A stretch of DNA of 64,000 nucleotides from Chryseobacterium soli (GTDB lineage: Bacteria; Bacteroidota; Bacteroidia; Flavobacteriales; Weeksellaceae): positions 115,374-179,373 of the forward strand of contig NZ_JPRH01000012.1 of NCBI RefSeq assembly GCF_000737705.1. Direction: 5' to 3'. The position numbers and the translations under genes are program-made. Of this stretch, positions 1-8,633 are shown piece by piece (within the stretch, counting starts at the first letter, position 1; every line of letters starts with the position of its first letter). The notes under the pieces were generated by a model. That model was not told where the DNA came from and ran no database searches. It worked only from the letters and a program-made list of their open reading frames with translations.

Positions 1-1
1 G

Positions 2-733
2 GAAGTTATTATTGTTGATGATGCTTCTACAGACAATTCATTAGAAGTCATTAAAGAAATCATTAAAGATGATAACCGATTTGCCCTTTATGAAAACACG
101 GAGAATAAAGGCTGCGGATTCACCAAACGGAAATGCATGGAGTATGCTACCGGCGAGATCTGCGGATATCTGGATCCTGACGACGCCCTTTACCCCACAG
201 CATTGGAAGAATCAGTTAATGCCTATACCAACGACAGTATGGTTGCCACCTACTCCAAAATGATGATGTGTGATGAAAACCTGATTGATCAGAAAGAATT
301 TAGCAGTACCAAGCAAATTTATAACAACAGATATTTCTTCAATTTCCCTATTCAATTCTCCCATTTTTTTACGTTTAAAAAAAATACTTACCTGCAAACT
401 TCAGGAATCAATCCAAACTTAAGAAGTGCTGTTGATCAGGATTTATACCTGAAGATTTTAGAATTGGGAAATGTAATGTTTATCAACAAAGTTTTGTATA
501 AATATAGGCTTCATTCCGGTGGAATTTCACAGCAAAGTACAAAACATGTCGCAAAGGATTCATTTGCTTTCGTGATACATGATACCATGAAAAGAAGGAA
601 TATTAAAAACATACACAACAGGCAGATTCCAGATGTATATCATACTTCTGATGAAATCTATTCTCTTCTTGATTATCAGGTGAGTTTCCTGTATAGATTA
701 CAGATTAAATTAAAATTATTTTTTAACCTTTAA
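2..733 (+). CDS. Glycosyltransferase family 2 protein, 5'-truncated by window edge
   Basis: Reading frame open from the first bases of the window to the TAA at 731-733, so the N-terminus lies outside; 243 codons are visible. The frame begins with EVIIVDDASTDNS, the nucleotide-binding start of a GT-A fold family 2 glycosyltransferase, and carries LDPDD, the acidic metal/nucleotide-sugar motif, about 50 residues later. Such enzymes move a sugar from a nucleotide donor onto a lipid or polysaccharide acceptor at the cytoplasmic face of the inner membrane. Acceptor and sugar cannot be read from this fragment. No transmembrane segment is evident in the visible part. The C-terminus is basic and hydrophobic (IKLKLFFNL) and may touch the membrane, which is inference. 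Confidence 0.9.
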   Translation, partial: EVIIVDDASTDNSLEVIKEIIKDDNRFALYENTENKGCGFTKRKCMEYATGEICGYLDPDDALYPTALEESVNAYTNDSMVATYSKMMMCDENLIDQKEFSSTKQIYNNRYFFNFPIQFSHFFTFKKNTYLQTSGINPNLRSAVDQDLYLKILELGNVMFINKVLYKYRLHSGGISQQSTKHVAKDSFAFVIHDTMKRRNIKNIHNRQIPDVYHTSDEIYSLLDYQVSFLYRLQIKLKLFFNL

Positions 734-892
734 CTCATCCATCTTTATTCCCTCAGATGATCGCAATGTATGATTGATAACTTCACGTCTATTCTTAGTT
801 AGAATTTTAGATTTTTTTCACAACGTAACTTCTAAAAAGACAGGCTACTACTGCATTTCAATTGTAAAACATTAATTTTTTTGATGAATATT

Positions 893-923
893 TTTGGATA
901 TAAAGAAAAAAAATGTAAATTTG
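893..923 (+). promoter_or_regulatory. Promoter of tRNA-Gln (Bacteroidota type)
   Basis: TTG at 894-896, 19 bases, then TAAATTTG at 916-923, matching the Bacteroidota sigma-ABfr consensus TTG-N17-23-TAnnTTTG. Transcription would start near 930, about 11 bases before the tRNA. Confidence 0.7.
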
Positions 924-940
924 CACCACCAAAATAAAAC

Positions 941-1011
941 AGACCCATAGTGTAACGGTAGCACTCCGGTTTTTGGTACCGTCAGTTGGGGTTCGAATCC
1001 CTGTGGGTCTA
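941..1011 (+). tRNA. tRNA-Gln, anticodon TTG
   Basis: Seventy-one bases fold as a cloverleaf. The acceptor stem AGACCCA (941-947) pairs with TGGGTCT (1004-1010). The anticodon loop is TTTTGGT with anticodon TTG, reading CAA. The T-arm has the GTTCGAAT loop closed by TGGGG/CCCTG with wobble pairs. The anticodon stem CCGGT/ACCGT has one outer C-T mismatch. CCA is not encoded. A terminator hairpin follows immediately. Confidence 0.93.
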
Positions 1012-1013
1012 CA

Positions 1014-1042
1014 AACCATCCTTTTTTAAGGATGGTTTTTTA
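1014..1042 (+). terminator. Intrinsic terminator after tRNA-Gln
   Basis: AACCATCC (1014-1021) and GGATGGTT (1030-1037) form an 8-bp stem followed by a T run. Confidence 0.85.
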
Positions 1043-1395
1043 TTTTATCACTGGATAATGCGGATTCTGATGGAAATTAAGATCAAGGGTGCAACACTGA
1101 AAGAAATCTGCCATTATCCATTAATCTCTAACTGTTAGCAGAATACTCTCGCAAGAATGCAGCAATCCATAATTAATCGAAAAAGAAGTATTTTATCCGG
1201 CAGCTTCAACAGCAATGCACAAGCCATCCTTTTGTTCTTTATCATACAAAGAGATCAATAGAAACTTTGCGTCGTAAAAAAGCATCTTATTTTCTCTCCA
1301 ATCGGACCTACAGCTGACCCAATGCTTAAGTATATAATGTTGACAGGACAATAGTAGTCATCCCAATTTTACAACGGAAAAAAATAATTATTAGA
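1043..1395. other. Non-coding stretch between tRNA terminator and csp terminator
   Basis: About 350 bases with stops in every frame. I see no ORF with a plausible start, no hairpin and no repeat here. It may be decayed sequence. Confidence 0.5.
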
Positions 1396-1429
1396 ACAAA
1401 AAAAAGCAGATAAAATAAATTTTATCTGC
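1396..1429 (-). terminator. Terminator of the cold-shock gene
   Basis: GCAGATAAAA (1406-1415) pairs with TTTTATCTGC (1420-1429). On the minus strand the stem is followed by a T run (plus-strand A run at 1397-1405). It lies 34 bases beyond the csp stop codon. Confidence 0.8.
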
Positions 1430-1462
1430 ATATATCAATTGAAGATTATTAATCTTAAGAGA

Positions 1463-1654
1463 TTAAGCTATCTTTACGTTAATTGCGTTAACGCCTTTTG
1501 CTCCGTTCTGTAACTCGAATGTTACGACATCATTTTCACGAATACTATCTATTAATCCTGAAGTATGTACGAAAACATCTTGACCTCCATTTGAAGGTGA
1601 AATAAAACCAAATCCTTTAGTTTCGTTAAAGAATTTTACTGTTCCTTGTTGCAT
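1463..1654 (-). CDS. Cold-shock domain protein, CspA family
   Basis: Sixty-three residues forming one complete cold-shock domain, normal length for the family. The RNP1 motif KGFGFI and the RNP2 motif VFVH are intact, so it should bind single-stranded RNA or DNA and act as an RNA chaperone in the cytoplasm. The ATG at 1654 gives MQQGTVKFFN, the family's standard start. A promoter-like sequence 266 bases upstream implies a leader of about 260 nucleotides, as expected for cold-regulated csp messages; this agrees with post-transcriptional cold control, which is inference. It is monocistronic with its own terminator. Which paralogue it is cannot be told from sequence alone. Confidence 0.95.
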   Translation of the reverse strand: MQQGTVKFFNETKGFGFISPSNGGQDVFVHTSGLIDSIRENDVVTFELQNGAKGVNAINVKIA

Positions 1655-1919
1655 TGTATTGTATTATAAAATTATTGTATTTACTGATATGTTTTTGGCT
1701 ATTGCCATTACTGCGTTGATAATCCATCTAAGCAATAATAAATCGATTTGTAAACAAGAAGGGATATTAATATTTTAGAATCTTGAAATATTCAAGTTAA
1801 AAAAAGGTAATGCACCTATTATATTGATGACAAAATTAGCGGCTGTAAAAGCGAAGACTGAGAAAAAGAGTATACTCAAAAGTTTCAGAAAAAGCATTGG
1901 CAGGAGCCTGATTATTTTA
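1655..1919 (-). promoter_or_regulatory. Long 5' leader of the csp mRNA
   Basis: About 260 untranslated bases lie between the predicted transcription start (near 1913) and the csp ATG, with no ORF in them. Long leaders are typical of CspA-type mRNAs, where the RNA refolds in the cold. I did not derive a specific fold. Confidence 0.45.
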
Positions 1920-1948
1920 CAAATATACACATAATTTATTGAAAAACA
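1920..1948 (-). promoter_or_regulatory. Promoter of the csp gene
   Basis: On the minus strand TTG (1948-1946), 18 bases, then TATATTTG (1927-1920): full match to TTG-N17-23-TAnnTTTG. Confidence 0.65.
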
Positions 1949-2062
1949 ATTACTTTTTATTTTTTTATTGATTTTATCTTATTAATCAGCATACCAGAAT
2001 CCGTGTTAATAATATCTGTATTGGTATTTTAACGGTAAAGTCCTGTTAATTTTTACGTACTA

Positions 2063-3487
2063 TTATTTGGTTTTAGGTTTATACAAGGTGTACATCACAA
2101 ACAGAAATGCCAGCCATATCGGAATTAAAATCACCTGGATTTCCATGCCTGTAAAGCACATTAATACTAAAATAATCAGCAAAAATATGATACAGATATA
2201 ATTGGATACAGGATACAGCAGCGATGGAAATTTTGTTTTGATTCCTGCATTGCGATTGCTTTTACTGAATTTCAAATGGGTATAACAGATCATCAGCCAG
2301 TTGATAATTAAGGTAGAAACCACCAAAGCCATTAAGTATTCAAAGGCTTTTTCAGGCATCACTTTATTGATGATGATACAAATTCCTGCGAAACAGGAAG
2401 AAACAATGATCGCGTTAATCGGAACGTGATTTTTATTCAGTTTCATGAGTTTTTTAGGAGCATTTCCCTGCTGGGCCAGCCCAAAAAGCATCCGGCTGTT
2501 GCTGTATACACTGCTGTTGTAAACGGATAAAGCCGCCGTTAACACAATCAGATTGAGAACATTTGCAATCAATGAATTGAACTGTATTACTTTTCCAAAA
2601 ACGGTAAATTCAAGTCCATTTAAATTTTGAAAAACCATTACAAAAGGGCTCGATCCCTCTGTAATTTGTCTCCAGGGGCTCAGAGCAAATAAAATAACTA
2701 AAGCACCTACATAGAAAATCAAAATTCTGTAGATCACCTGATTGGTCGCCTGAGGGATCGTTTTTTCAGGGTTTTTGGCTTCTGCAGCGGTAATTCCAAT
2801 CAATTCCAATCCACCAAAGGAAAACATAATCATTGCCATTGCTGCAAAAAGTCCGGAATATCCGTTTTCATTTTTATTAAATAATCCTTTCGGAAAAAAT
2901 CCGCCATCGTTCCATAGGTTCTGGATACTGGCTTTATCACCTCCGGTACCGCTTATCAACAGATAAACACCAAAAACAATCATCGCAATAATCGCTGCTA
3001 CTTTTATAATCGAAAACCAAAATTCGGTTTCTCCATATACTTTTACAGAAGCAAGATTAAGGGCTGTGATGAGTACAAAAAAGAATAAACTGGAAACCCA
3101 GAGGGGAATTTCCGGCCACCAAAAATGAATATAATGGCCAATAGCTGTAAGTTCAGCCATACTTACCAATATGTAGAGAATCCAGTAATTCCATCCGGAG
3201 GCAAATCCCGGAAACTTGCCCCAATATTTATAGGCGAAATGACTAAAACTTCCCGAAACCGGTTCCTGAACCACCATTTCACCAAGCTGACGCATAATAA
3301 AAAAGGCAATAATCCCAGCTAACGCATACCCGAGAATAACAGATGGACCTGCTAAAACAGCTGCCGGGCCTATCCCGAGAAACAGACCGGTACCAATGGC
3401 ACCGCCAAGGGCAATTAGTTGAATATGTCGATTGGTTAATCCTCTGACTAAAGATTTATTTTCTTCCGGTTTTTTTTCGTCGCTCAT
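2063..3487 (-). CDS. Amino acid permease, APC superfamily (AroP/PheP-like)
   Basis: A 474-residue inner-membrane transporter with about twelve hydrophobic segments, the usual size of the AAT family (TC 2.A.3.1). The N-terminal part, RGLTNRHIQLIALGGAIGTG followed by GLFLGIGPA, and later MRQLGEMVV and GSFSHFAYKYWG, are near-verbatim hallmarks of the E. coli aromatic amino acid permeases AroP and PheP and their relatives. It should import an amino acid with protons. Aromatic substrate is a family-level guess, since GABA, proline and lysine permeases share these motifs. It stands alone, with no metabolic partner nearby. The next gene upstream on the same strand has its own terminator. Confidence 0.92.
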   Translation of the reverse strand: MSDEKKPEENKSLVRGLTNRHIQLIALGGAIGTGLFLGIGPAAVLAGPSVILGYALAGIIAFFIMRQLGEMVVQEPVSGSFSHFAYKYWGKFPGFASGWNYWILYILVSMAELTAIGHYIHFWWPEIPLWVSSLFFFVLITALNLASVKVYGETEFWFSIIKVAAIIAMIVFGVYLLISGTGGDKASIQNLWNDGGFFPKGLFNKNENGYSGLFAAMAMIMFSFGGLELIGITAAEAKNPEKTIPQATNQVIYRILIFYVGALVILFALSPWRQITEGSSPFVMVFQNLNGLEFTVFGKVIQFNSLIANVLNLIVLTAALSVYNSSVYSNSRMLFGLAQQGNAPKKLMKLNKNHVPINAIIVSSCFAGICIIINKVMPEKAFEYLMALVVSTLIINWLMICYTHLKFSKSNRNAGIKTKFPSLLYPVSNYICIIFLLIILVLMCFTGMEIQVILIPIWLAFLFVMYTLYKPKTK

Positions 3488-3680
3488 AGAATGATTTATT
3501 CCCCTAAATATATAAAAACTTCAGAAGAATTCAGTTGCGGAGGATAAAGTTCAAGAATGTGGGAATTCATGAACAAAAACTCAAAAGAATGACGGTAAAT
3601 ACTCATCTCAAATCCTTTTTTTATAATGATCAGCATACCTGCGATATACAGTTTAGTCTGGTTTGTTTCTATTCAAAAAC

Positions 3681-3712
3681 AAAGAAGCTTTCCGTTGAAA
3701 AAAAGCTTCTTT
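3681..3712 (-). terminator. Terminator of the DUF308 gene
   Basis: AAAGAAGCTTT (3681-3691) and AAAGCTTCTTT (3702-3712) form an 11-bp stem just past the stop of the minus-strand gene at 3737. T-rich sequence follows on that strand. Confidence 0.7.
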
Positions 3713-3736
3713 TATGATTGTACTATTGATCTGTTT

Positions 3737-4375
3737 TTATTTCTGATTTCTCAGGTCATCGATTTCATCCTGCAATAATTTTATCTTATTTCGTAGCTCA
3801 TCGCTAACTTTGGCCGGAAAATTTTTAATCTTCCTGAGATCCAATGCAAGGAATATGGAAGCAATTCCTATGAAGATAAAGGATATTCCCGTTAGGGTAA
3901 CCAGAGATATTCCTGTAAATATCGGGTTGAATAAGAGCAATAAAGAAAATATAATCCCTCCCGCACTGGTCAATGCAATATTTCCCCAGCTTAATACTTT
4001 ATGACTTTTTAAATCAAAGGCAAAACCCAACAATTGGAATGACCGGAAAAGTAACGTAAATCCTATAACGAATGGCAGAACAGCCATTGAAATTGTAGGA
4101 TTGGCTATCAAATAGATCCCGATTGCCGCCGTAAGTAGTCCGCTTACCAGAAACCATCCCCAACCCTGCAGAAACTTACTGTTTCTTAGAGAAAAGAAAA
4201 TTTCAGTAATTCCCGAAACTAAAAATGAAATACTGAAAATAACTGATAGTGTGACATACGTAGCAAGAGGCACTGTAAAGACATAAATGCCACAAACAAG
4301 AAAAATAATTCCAAAGATGAGTGGAATATACCAATTCTTAATAGAGTTTGTAAAGGATTGAAATAAATTTATCAT
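3737..4375 (-). CDS. HdeD/DUF308 family membrane protein
   Basis: A 212-residue protein with six hydrophobic segments between residues 17 and 177, the repeated paired-helix layout of DUF308 (HdeD-like) proteins. The last 35 residues (KVSDELRNKIKLLQDEIDDL) are charged with heptad spacing and should form a cytoplasmic coiled coil, an addition to the minimal family. E. coli HdeD is tied to acid resistance. Whether that applies here is unknown, and many family members are uncharacterised. The gene is monocistronic, with a terminator 25 bases after the stop. Confidence 0.85.
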   Translation of the reverse strand: MINLFQSFTNSIKNWYIPLIFGIIFLVCGIYVFTVPLATYVTLSVIFSISFLVSGITEIFFSLRNSKFLQGWGWFLVSGLLTAAIGIYLIANPTISMAVLPFVIGFTLLFRSFQLLGFAFDLKSHKVLSWGNIALTSAGGIIFSLLLLFNPIFTGISLVTLTGISFIFIGIASIFLALDLRKIKNFPAKVSDELRNKIKLLQDEIDDLRNQK

Positions 4376-4665
4376 AATATAATAATTTGGTGGTGTCTAT
4401 GGTAAATGGGTGTGTAGCCGAACTATTAGGTTTTCGGCCTGTCAGAAATAAATTATAGCTATAACTTGAAATACATCCCGTTACTAATTTACGTAAAAAT
4501 CCAGAAAAAAATAATTAAAATACTGTATAATCGCTGTATTATACAATTGAGTTCAGTGCTGACCTTTAACAAAACGGTTATTCTTTTCAGGACCTCAATC
4601 CTGACCGGTCTTTATTCAAATAAAAAATTTAGATATTACTTCCAAAAAACCTGTAATTCCTTTGA

Positions 4666-4959
4666 TTATTGATACTCTTCCGGAATTGAAATATTATTTT
4701 TCTTCATATACTCCAGCAGATCATGATATTTATCTTCATAATCATTCGTACCACATTTGTGAGAGATGCTGCAGATATCGGAAGGTTTTATGTCCAAAAT
4801 AACTGATATCCTGTTAAGAATATCAATATTGATTTTTACTTTGGCATTCTCAATATCAGAATAGGCTTTCTGGGAAATACCCATTTCAAAAGCCATATAT
4901 TCCTGGGTAAAATCTTTGCTTCTACGAATTTTCCTGATGTTTTGTCCACATATTTTCAT
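4666..4959 (-). CDS. XRE-family helix-turn-helix regulator
   Basis: A 97-residue protein with a single Cro/CI-type HTH across residues 7-62 (QNIRKIRRSKDFTQEYMAFE, then MGISQKAYSDIENAK) and a short acidic tail. It should be a cytoplasmic DNA-binding regulator. It is divergent from the ccoNO-ccoP oxidase genes with 196 bases between the starts. A TAnnTTTG box for each direction (5017-5024 minus, 5030-5037 plus) suggests back-to-back promoters. Control of the oxidase or of itself is inference from position only. Confidence 0.85.
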   Translation of the reverse strand: MKICGQNIRKIRRSKDFTQEYMAFEMGISQKAYSDIENAKVKINIDILNRISVILDIKPSDICSISHKCGTNDYEDKYHDLLEYMKKNNISIPEEYQ

Positions 4960-5016
4960 CGCTTTTGTTTTTAGTAGGTTTTGGTATAGTTTAGAAGGAT
5001 ATCTAATAGTCTCTCA

Positions 5017-5037
5017 CAAAGTTAATAAATACCTTTG
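5017..5037. promoter_or_regulatory. Putative divergent promoter boxes between XRE gene and ccoNO
   Basis: TAACTTTG on the minus strand (5024-5017) and TACCTTTG on the plus strand (5030-5037) both fit the TAnnTTTG -7 consensus. Neither has a well-spaced TTG, so the calls are weak. Confidence 0.35.
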
Positions 5038-5155
5038 GCAAAACATTACACACGTTACATGATATTTATTTCAAAAGAAAAATATGGGGTAAAAATATAT
5101 TGAAATCTACCCTTTTATCAGAAAAATATCAATTCAGTACAACACACTAGGAATT

Positions 5156-7435
5156 ATGGAGACGCAGAAATTTAATTATGACAATTCTATTGTCAGGGCA
5201 TTCTTGTATGCTACTATCGTATTCGGACTCGTTGGTTTTTTACTGGGCCTTAGTGCCGCACTGATGCTTTTTTATCCTGAATTGCCTGAGTTTTTATTCG
5301 GTACGGATGATACTACTATCAACAGTTTAAGAAGCGGAAATATTCAAGGGCTAATCAATACACAAGGAGCGATGGGCTTCGGAAGGATCAGAATGCTTCA
5401 TACGAGTGCCGTAATTTTTGCGTTTGTATGTAATTCGTTTTTTTGTGGTGCCTATTACAGCATGCAGCGCCTTTTAAAAACAAGAATGTACAGCGATACG
5501 CTTTCATGGCTGCATTTCTGGTCATGGCAGATTATGATCGTAGCCGTAGTGATTACATTCCTGATGGGAATCAATACTTCTAAAGAGTATGCGGAGCATG
5601 AATGGCCTATTGATATTCTGATTGCATTCTCATGGATTATTTTCGGAATCAATATGTTCGGAACTATTGCCAAAAGAAGAGTAAGACACCTGTATGTGGC
5701 CATCTGGTTCTATATTGCCACATGGATCGCAGTAGCTATGCTTCATATTTTCAATAACCTGGAAGTCCCTCTATCTTTTACAGGTTGGAAATCATATTCT
5801 GCCTATGCAGGAGTAAAAGATGCTCTTGTTCAGTGGTGGTACGGACATAATGCAGTTGCGTTTGTATTGACAACTCCGGTTTTAGGATTGATGTATTATT
5901 TTATGCCGAAAGCCGCACAACGTCCGGTATTCTCTTATAAACTTTCTATCATCCACTTCTGGTCACTGATCTTCGTCTATCTTTGGGCAGGTCCTCACCA
6001 CCTTCAATATACAGCCTTACCTGCTTGGGCACAAGCGGTGGGAACAGGTTTTTCCATCATGCTGATCGCACCTTCATGGGGTGGAATGCTGAACGGTCTT
6101 CTGACCTTAAGAGGAGCCTGGGACAAGGTACGGGAGAATCCTATCCTTAAATTCTTTGTCGTTGCTATTACCTGCTATGGAATGGCAACCTTCGAAGGAC
6201 CTTTATTAGCCACAAAATCTTTAAATAAAATAGGACATTATACCGACTGGGTAATTGGGCACGTTCATATTGGAGCTTTAGGATGGAATGGTTTTATGGC
6301 CTTCGGAATCATCTATTATCTGATTCCCGTCCTGTGGAGAACGGAGCTTTGGTCTAAAAAACTGGCCAACTGGCATTTCTGGCTGGGAACATTAGGAATT
6401 ATCTTCTATGCAGTTCCAATGTATATTTCAGGATTCACCCAGGGATTAATGTGGAAACAGTTTAATCCGGACGGCACTTTATTATGGAAAAACTGGCTGG
6501 ATACGGTAACAGCGATTCTTCCTTACTTCAAAATGAGATTTTTAGGAGGTTTACTCTATCTTTCAGGAGCAATTTTAATGGTTGTGAATGTGATAAAAAC
6601 GGTGAGAGCAGGTTCATTCCAAAAAGAAGTTCCGGCAGAAGCACCTGCACTGGCTCATATCGGAACAGGCAGAAAAGAAGGCGAAGGAGCACACCTTTGG
6701 CTGGAAAGAACACCAAAACTGCTTTCTATATTAGCATTCGTTGTTATTTCAATTGGTGGACTGGTAGAAATCGTCCCTACTTTAACAATAAAAAGCAATC
6801 TTCCGCAGATTACAGCAGTAAAGCCCTACTCTCCACTGGAACTGGAAGGCCGCGACCTCTATATCCGTGAAGGCTGCAACTCCTGCCATTCACAAATGAT
6901 AAGACCTTTCCGTGATGAGGTGATGAGATTTGACGGTAAGAACGGGCAGTATTCCAAAGCCGGAGAATTCATCTACGACAGGCCTTTCTTGTGGGGATCA
7001 AAAAGAACGGGACCAGATCTTCACAGAGAAGGAGGCAGAAACCCGGATTCATGGCACTTTAAACATATGTACAACCCAAGAATTACTTCTGCAGGTTCCA
7101 TTATGCCGCGTTTCCCATGGCTGATTGCCAATAAGCTCGATCGCTCTCAAATGGTAGATAAAATGTCTCTGATGAAAAACACTTTTGATATTCCATATAC
7201 TAAAGCTGAAATCGATTCTGCCAACCAATGGGCGGACAACCAATCTAAATCCATTGTCAAAAGAATCTACTCTGAAGCTGTGGATGTAAAAGACCAGATG
7301 GAAAAGGAAAAAACTGCAAAAGGACCTGGTTTTATCCCTCTTGAACAAAGAGAAATTGTAGCGATGATCGCCTATCTGCAAAGATTAGGAACGGATATTA
7401 AAACAACTGATATTAAAACAGCAAGCATTAAGTAA
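5156..7435 (+). CDS. ccoNO: cbb3-type cytochrome c oxidase, fused subunits I and II (CcoN-CcoO)
   Basis: A 759-residue fusion of catalytic CcoN (about 1-490) and the c-type cytochrome CcoO (about 515-759), which reduces O2 to water with high affinity in the inner membrane. CcoN keeps the metal ligands: H82 (haem b), H231 in WYGHNAV and H281/H282 in GPHHLQYT (copper B), and H369/H371 in IGHVHIG (haems b3 and b). CcoO has one haem c site, C574-x-x-C-H578, and MPRFPWL near a likely Met ligand. The fusion is common in Bacteroidota. It is followed 18 bases later by ccoP. No ccoQ, ccoG, ccoH, ccoI or ccoS is adjacent, so assembly factors must be encoded elsewhere. Confidence 0.97.
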   Translation: METQKFNYDNSIVRAFLYATIVFGLVGFLLGLSAALMLFYPELPEFLFGTDDTTINSLRSGNIQGLINTQGAMGFGRIRMLHTSAVIFAFVCNSFFCGAYYSMQRLLKTRMYSDTLSWLHFWSWQIMIVAVVITFLMGINTSKEYAEHEWPIDILIAFSWIIFGINMFGTIAKRRVRHLYVAIWFYIATWIAVAMLHIFNNLEVPLSFTGWKSYSAYAGVKDALVQWWYGHNAVAFVLTTPVLGLMYYFMPKAAQRPVFSYKLSIIHFWSLIFVYLWAGPHHLQYTALPAWAQAVGTGFSIMLIAPSWGGMLNGLLTLRGAWDKVRENPILKFFVVAITCYGMATFEGPLLATKSLNKIGHYTDWVIGHVHIGALGWNGFMAFGIIYYLIPVLWRTELWSKKLANWHFWLGTLGIIFYAVPMYISGFTQGLMWKQFNPDGTLLWKNWLDTVTAILPYFKMRFLGGLLYLSGAILMVVNVIKTVRAGSFQKEVPAEAPALAHIGTGRKEGEGAHLWLERTPKLLSILAFVVISIGGLVEIVPTLTIKSNLPQITAVKPYSPLELEGRDLYIREGCNSCHSQMIRPFRDEVMRFDGKNGQYSKAGEFIYDRPFLWGSKRTGPDLHREGGRNPDSWHFKHMYNPRITSAGSIMPRFPWLIANKLDRSQMVDKMSLMKNTFDIPYTKAEIDSANQWADNQSKSIVKRIYSEAVDVKDQMEKEKTAKGPGFIPLEQREIVAMIAYLQRLGTDIKTTDIKTASIK

Positions 7436-7453
7436 CTCAAAAAAATTGAAGTA

Positions 7454-8341
7454 ATGAAAACGAGAACCCCCATTTCAGTATATATCGCGGTAACCATTGG
7501 TTTAACGATTATGGCGTTCGAAATGTTAGCCAAGGATTCAGGCTACTTCTCCTCTCCTTTTTTCTGGGCACTGCTGCTTATCGCAACGATTCTGCTTCTG
7601 ATCATGAACTCTATCGGCGATATTCTTGAAAATGAAAACTTCAAAAGATTATCCGAAGAGGAGAAAAAAAACTATCTGGCAGAGAAAAGTACGCCGTATT
7701 ATCAGAAACTTTGGAACTCTGCTTTTAAAAAGCAGTCTGCTACGGAGGAAAAAGATATTCTTATTGACCATGGTTTTGATGGGATCACAGAGCTTGATAA
7801 TTCACTTCCAAAATGGTGGATAGGTCTTTTTTGGTTCGGATGTATTTTCTGCGCTGTCTATATGCTTGCTTTTATTTTCACCGATTATGCCCATCCCGAA
7901 GCAGAATATGATCATGAAACCAAAATGATGCTGGCTTCCATCGAAGATTTTGAGAAAAATGCTCCACAAATTAATCTTGAAACCGCAAAATACAGTGCTG
8001 ATAATATTGCAGAAGGAGAACAGCTTTTTAAGACCAACTGTGTCACCTGTCATGGAGACGCCGGGAAAGGAGGCATCGGACCGAATCTTACGGATACCCA
8101 CTGGATCAATATTAAAGAAAAGAGTCTTTTCAAAAACGTCTTCTGGATGCTTGAAAACGGTTCTCCCAATAATCCTGCCATGAGACCTTTCATTAAAGAA
8201 GGAACCATTTCCGGAAGGGATGCTGAAAAAATCGCAGCGTATGTATATCATATCAATCAGGAAACAGCCCCTATTACTCCGGCACAAGGTGGTGCTACAC
8301 CACAGGGTGAAGAGGTGAAATGGGAAAACGGAAACCAATAA
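7454..8341 (+). CDS. ccoP: cbb3-type cytochrome c oxidase subunit III (CcoP), mono-haem
   Basis: A 295-residue protein with hydrophobic segments near 8-22, 36-53 and 121-143, a FixP N-terminal motif (DHGFDGITELDNSLPKWW) and one cytochrome c domain with C196-V-T-C-H200 and a candidate Met ligand in NPAMRPF. CcoP passes electrons from cytochrome c or the bc1/ACIII complex to CcoNO. Proteobacterial CcoP has two CxxCH sites and this protein has one; the CxxC at 130-133 lies in the membrane segment and lacks the His. The start ATG follows ccoNO by 18 bases, so the pair is an operon. The tail is Pro/Gly/Glu rich. Confidence 0.95.
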   Translation: MKTRTPISVYIAVTIGLTIMAFEMLAKDSGYFSSPFFWALLLIATILLLIMNSIGDILENENFKRLSEEEKKNYLAEKSTPYYQKLWNSAFKKQSATEEKDILIDHGFDGITELDNSLPKWWIGLFWFGCIFCAVYMLAFIFTDYAHPEAEYDHETKMMLASIEDFEKNAPQINLETAKYSADNIAEGEQLFKTNCVTCHGDAGKGGIGPNLTDTHWINIKEKSLFKNVFWMLENGSPNNPAMRPFIKEGTISGRDAEKIAAYVYHINQETAPITPAQGGATPQGEEVKWENGNQ

Positions 8342-8472
8342 AATTTATTACCTCCATATATATAAATCATGCTATGCCCCCTTTGAAATTACACTAACAT
8401 TTGAATTTCATTTTTGCAAGCCTTTTCAACATTAAAAAAATGATAAAAAGGGGGTATTTTAAAGAAAAAAAA

Positions 8473-8560
8473 TCCACGCCTTCGTTGTTCTCTATCAACT
8501 AATTCACTTCACGACAACTAGACTAAATTCCATCATGAGTCAGCGAAGGCAGGGTTTTTG
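8473..8560 (+). ncRNA. Candidate structured RNA or terminator-like inverted repeat after ccoP
   Basis: GCCTTCGTTG (8478-8487) pairs with CAGCGAAGGC (8541-8550), ten pairs with one G-T, extended by CC/GG outside a two-base mismatch and followed by TTTTT. The loop is 53 bases, long for a terminator. Whether it ends the cco transcript or forms a small RNA is undecided. Confidence 0.3.
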
Positions 8561-8607
8561 TATTCGAAGTAGGGTACCACAACAAAGAATTTATAAAATA
8601 CTATCAT

Positions 8608-8615
8608 TATCTTTG
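8608..8615 (+). promoter_or_regulatory. Putative -7 element for the tamB operon
   Basis: TATCTTTG matches TAnnTTTG. Transcription would start near 8621, only about 13 bases before the TTG start of tamB. No well-spaced TTG -33 box is seen. Confidence 0.35.
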
Positions 8616-8633
8616 TTTTAAACCCATTTCCAC

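Noticed and set aside
3535..3717. 60-codon ORF on the plus strand
   Set aside because: It covers a terminator hairpin, has no family pattern and composition like non-coding DNA.
4466..4672. 68-codon ORF on the plus strand
   Set aside because: Low-complexity Ile/Lys/Tyr-rich translation of AT-rich intergenic DNA, overlapping the XRE gene end.
5040..5100. FNR/CRP-type site upstream of ccoNO (ACACACGTTACATGAT)
   Set aside because: Half-sites do not form a convincing palindrome such as TTGAT-N4-ATCAA.
6484..6870. 128-codon ORF inside ccoNO in another frame
   Set aside because: Shadow of a strongly conserved gene; translation has no recognisable features.
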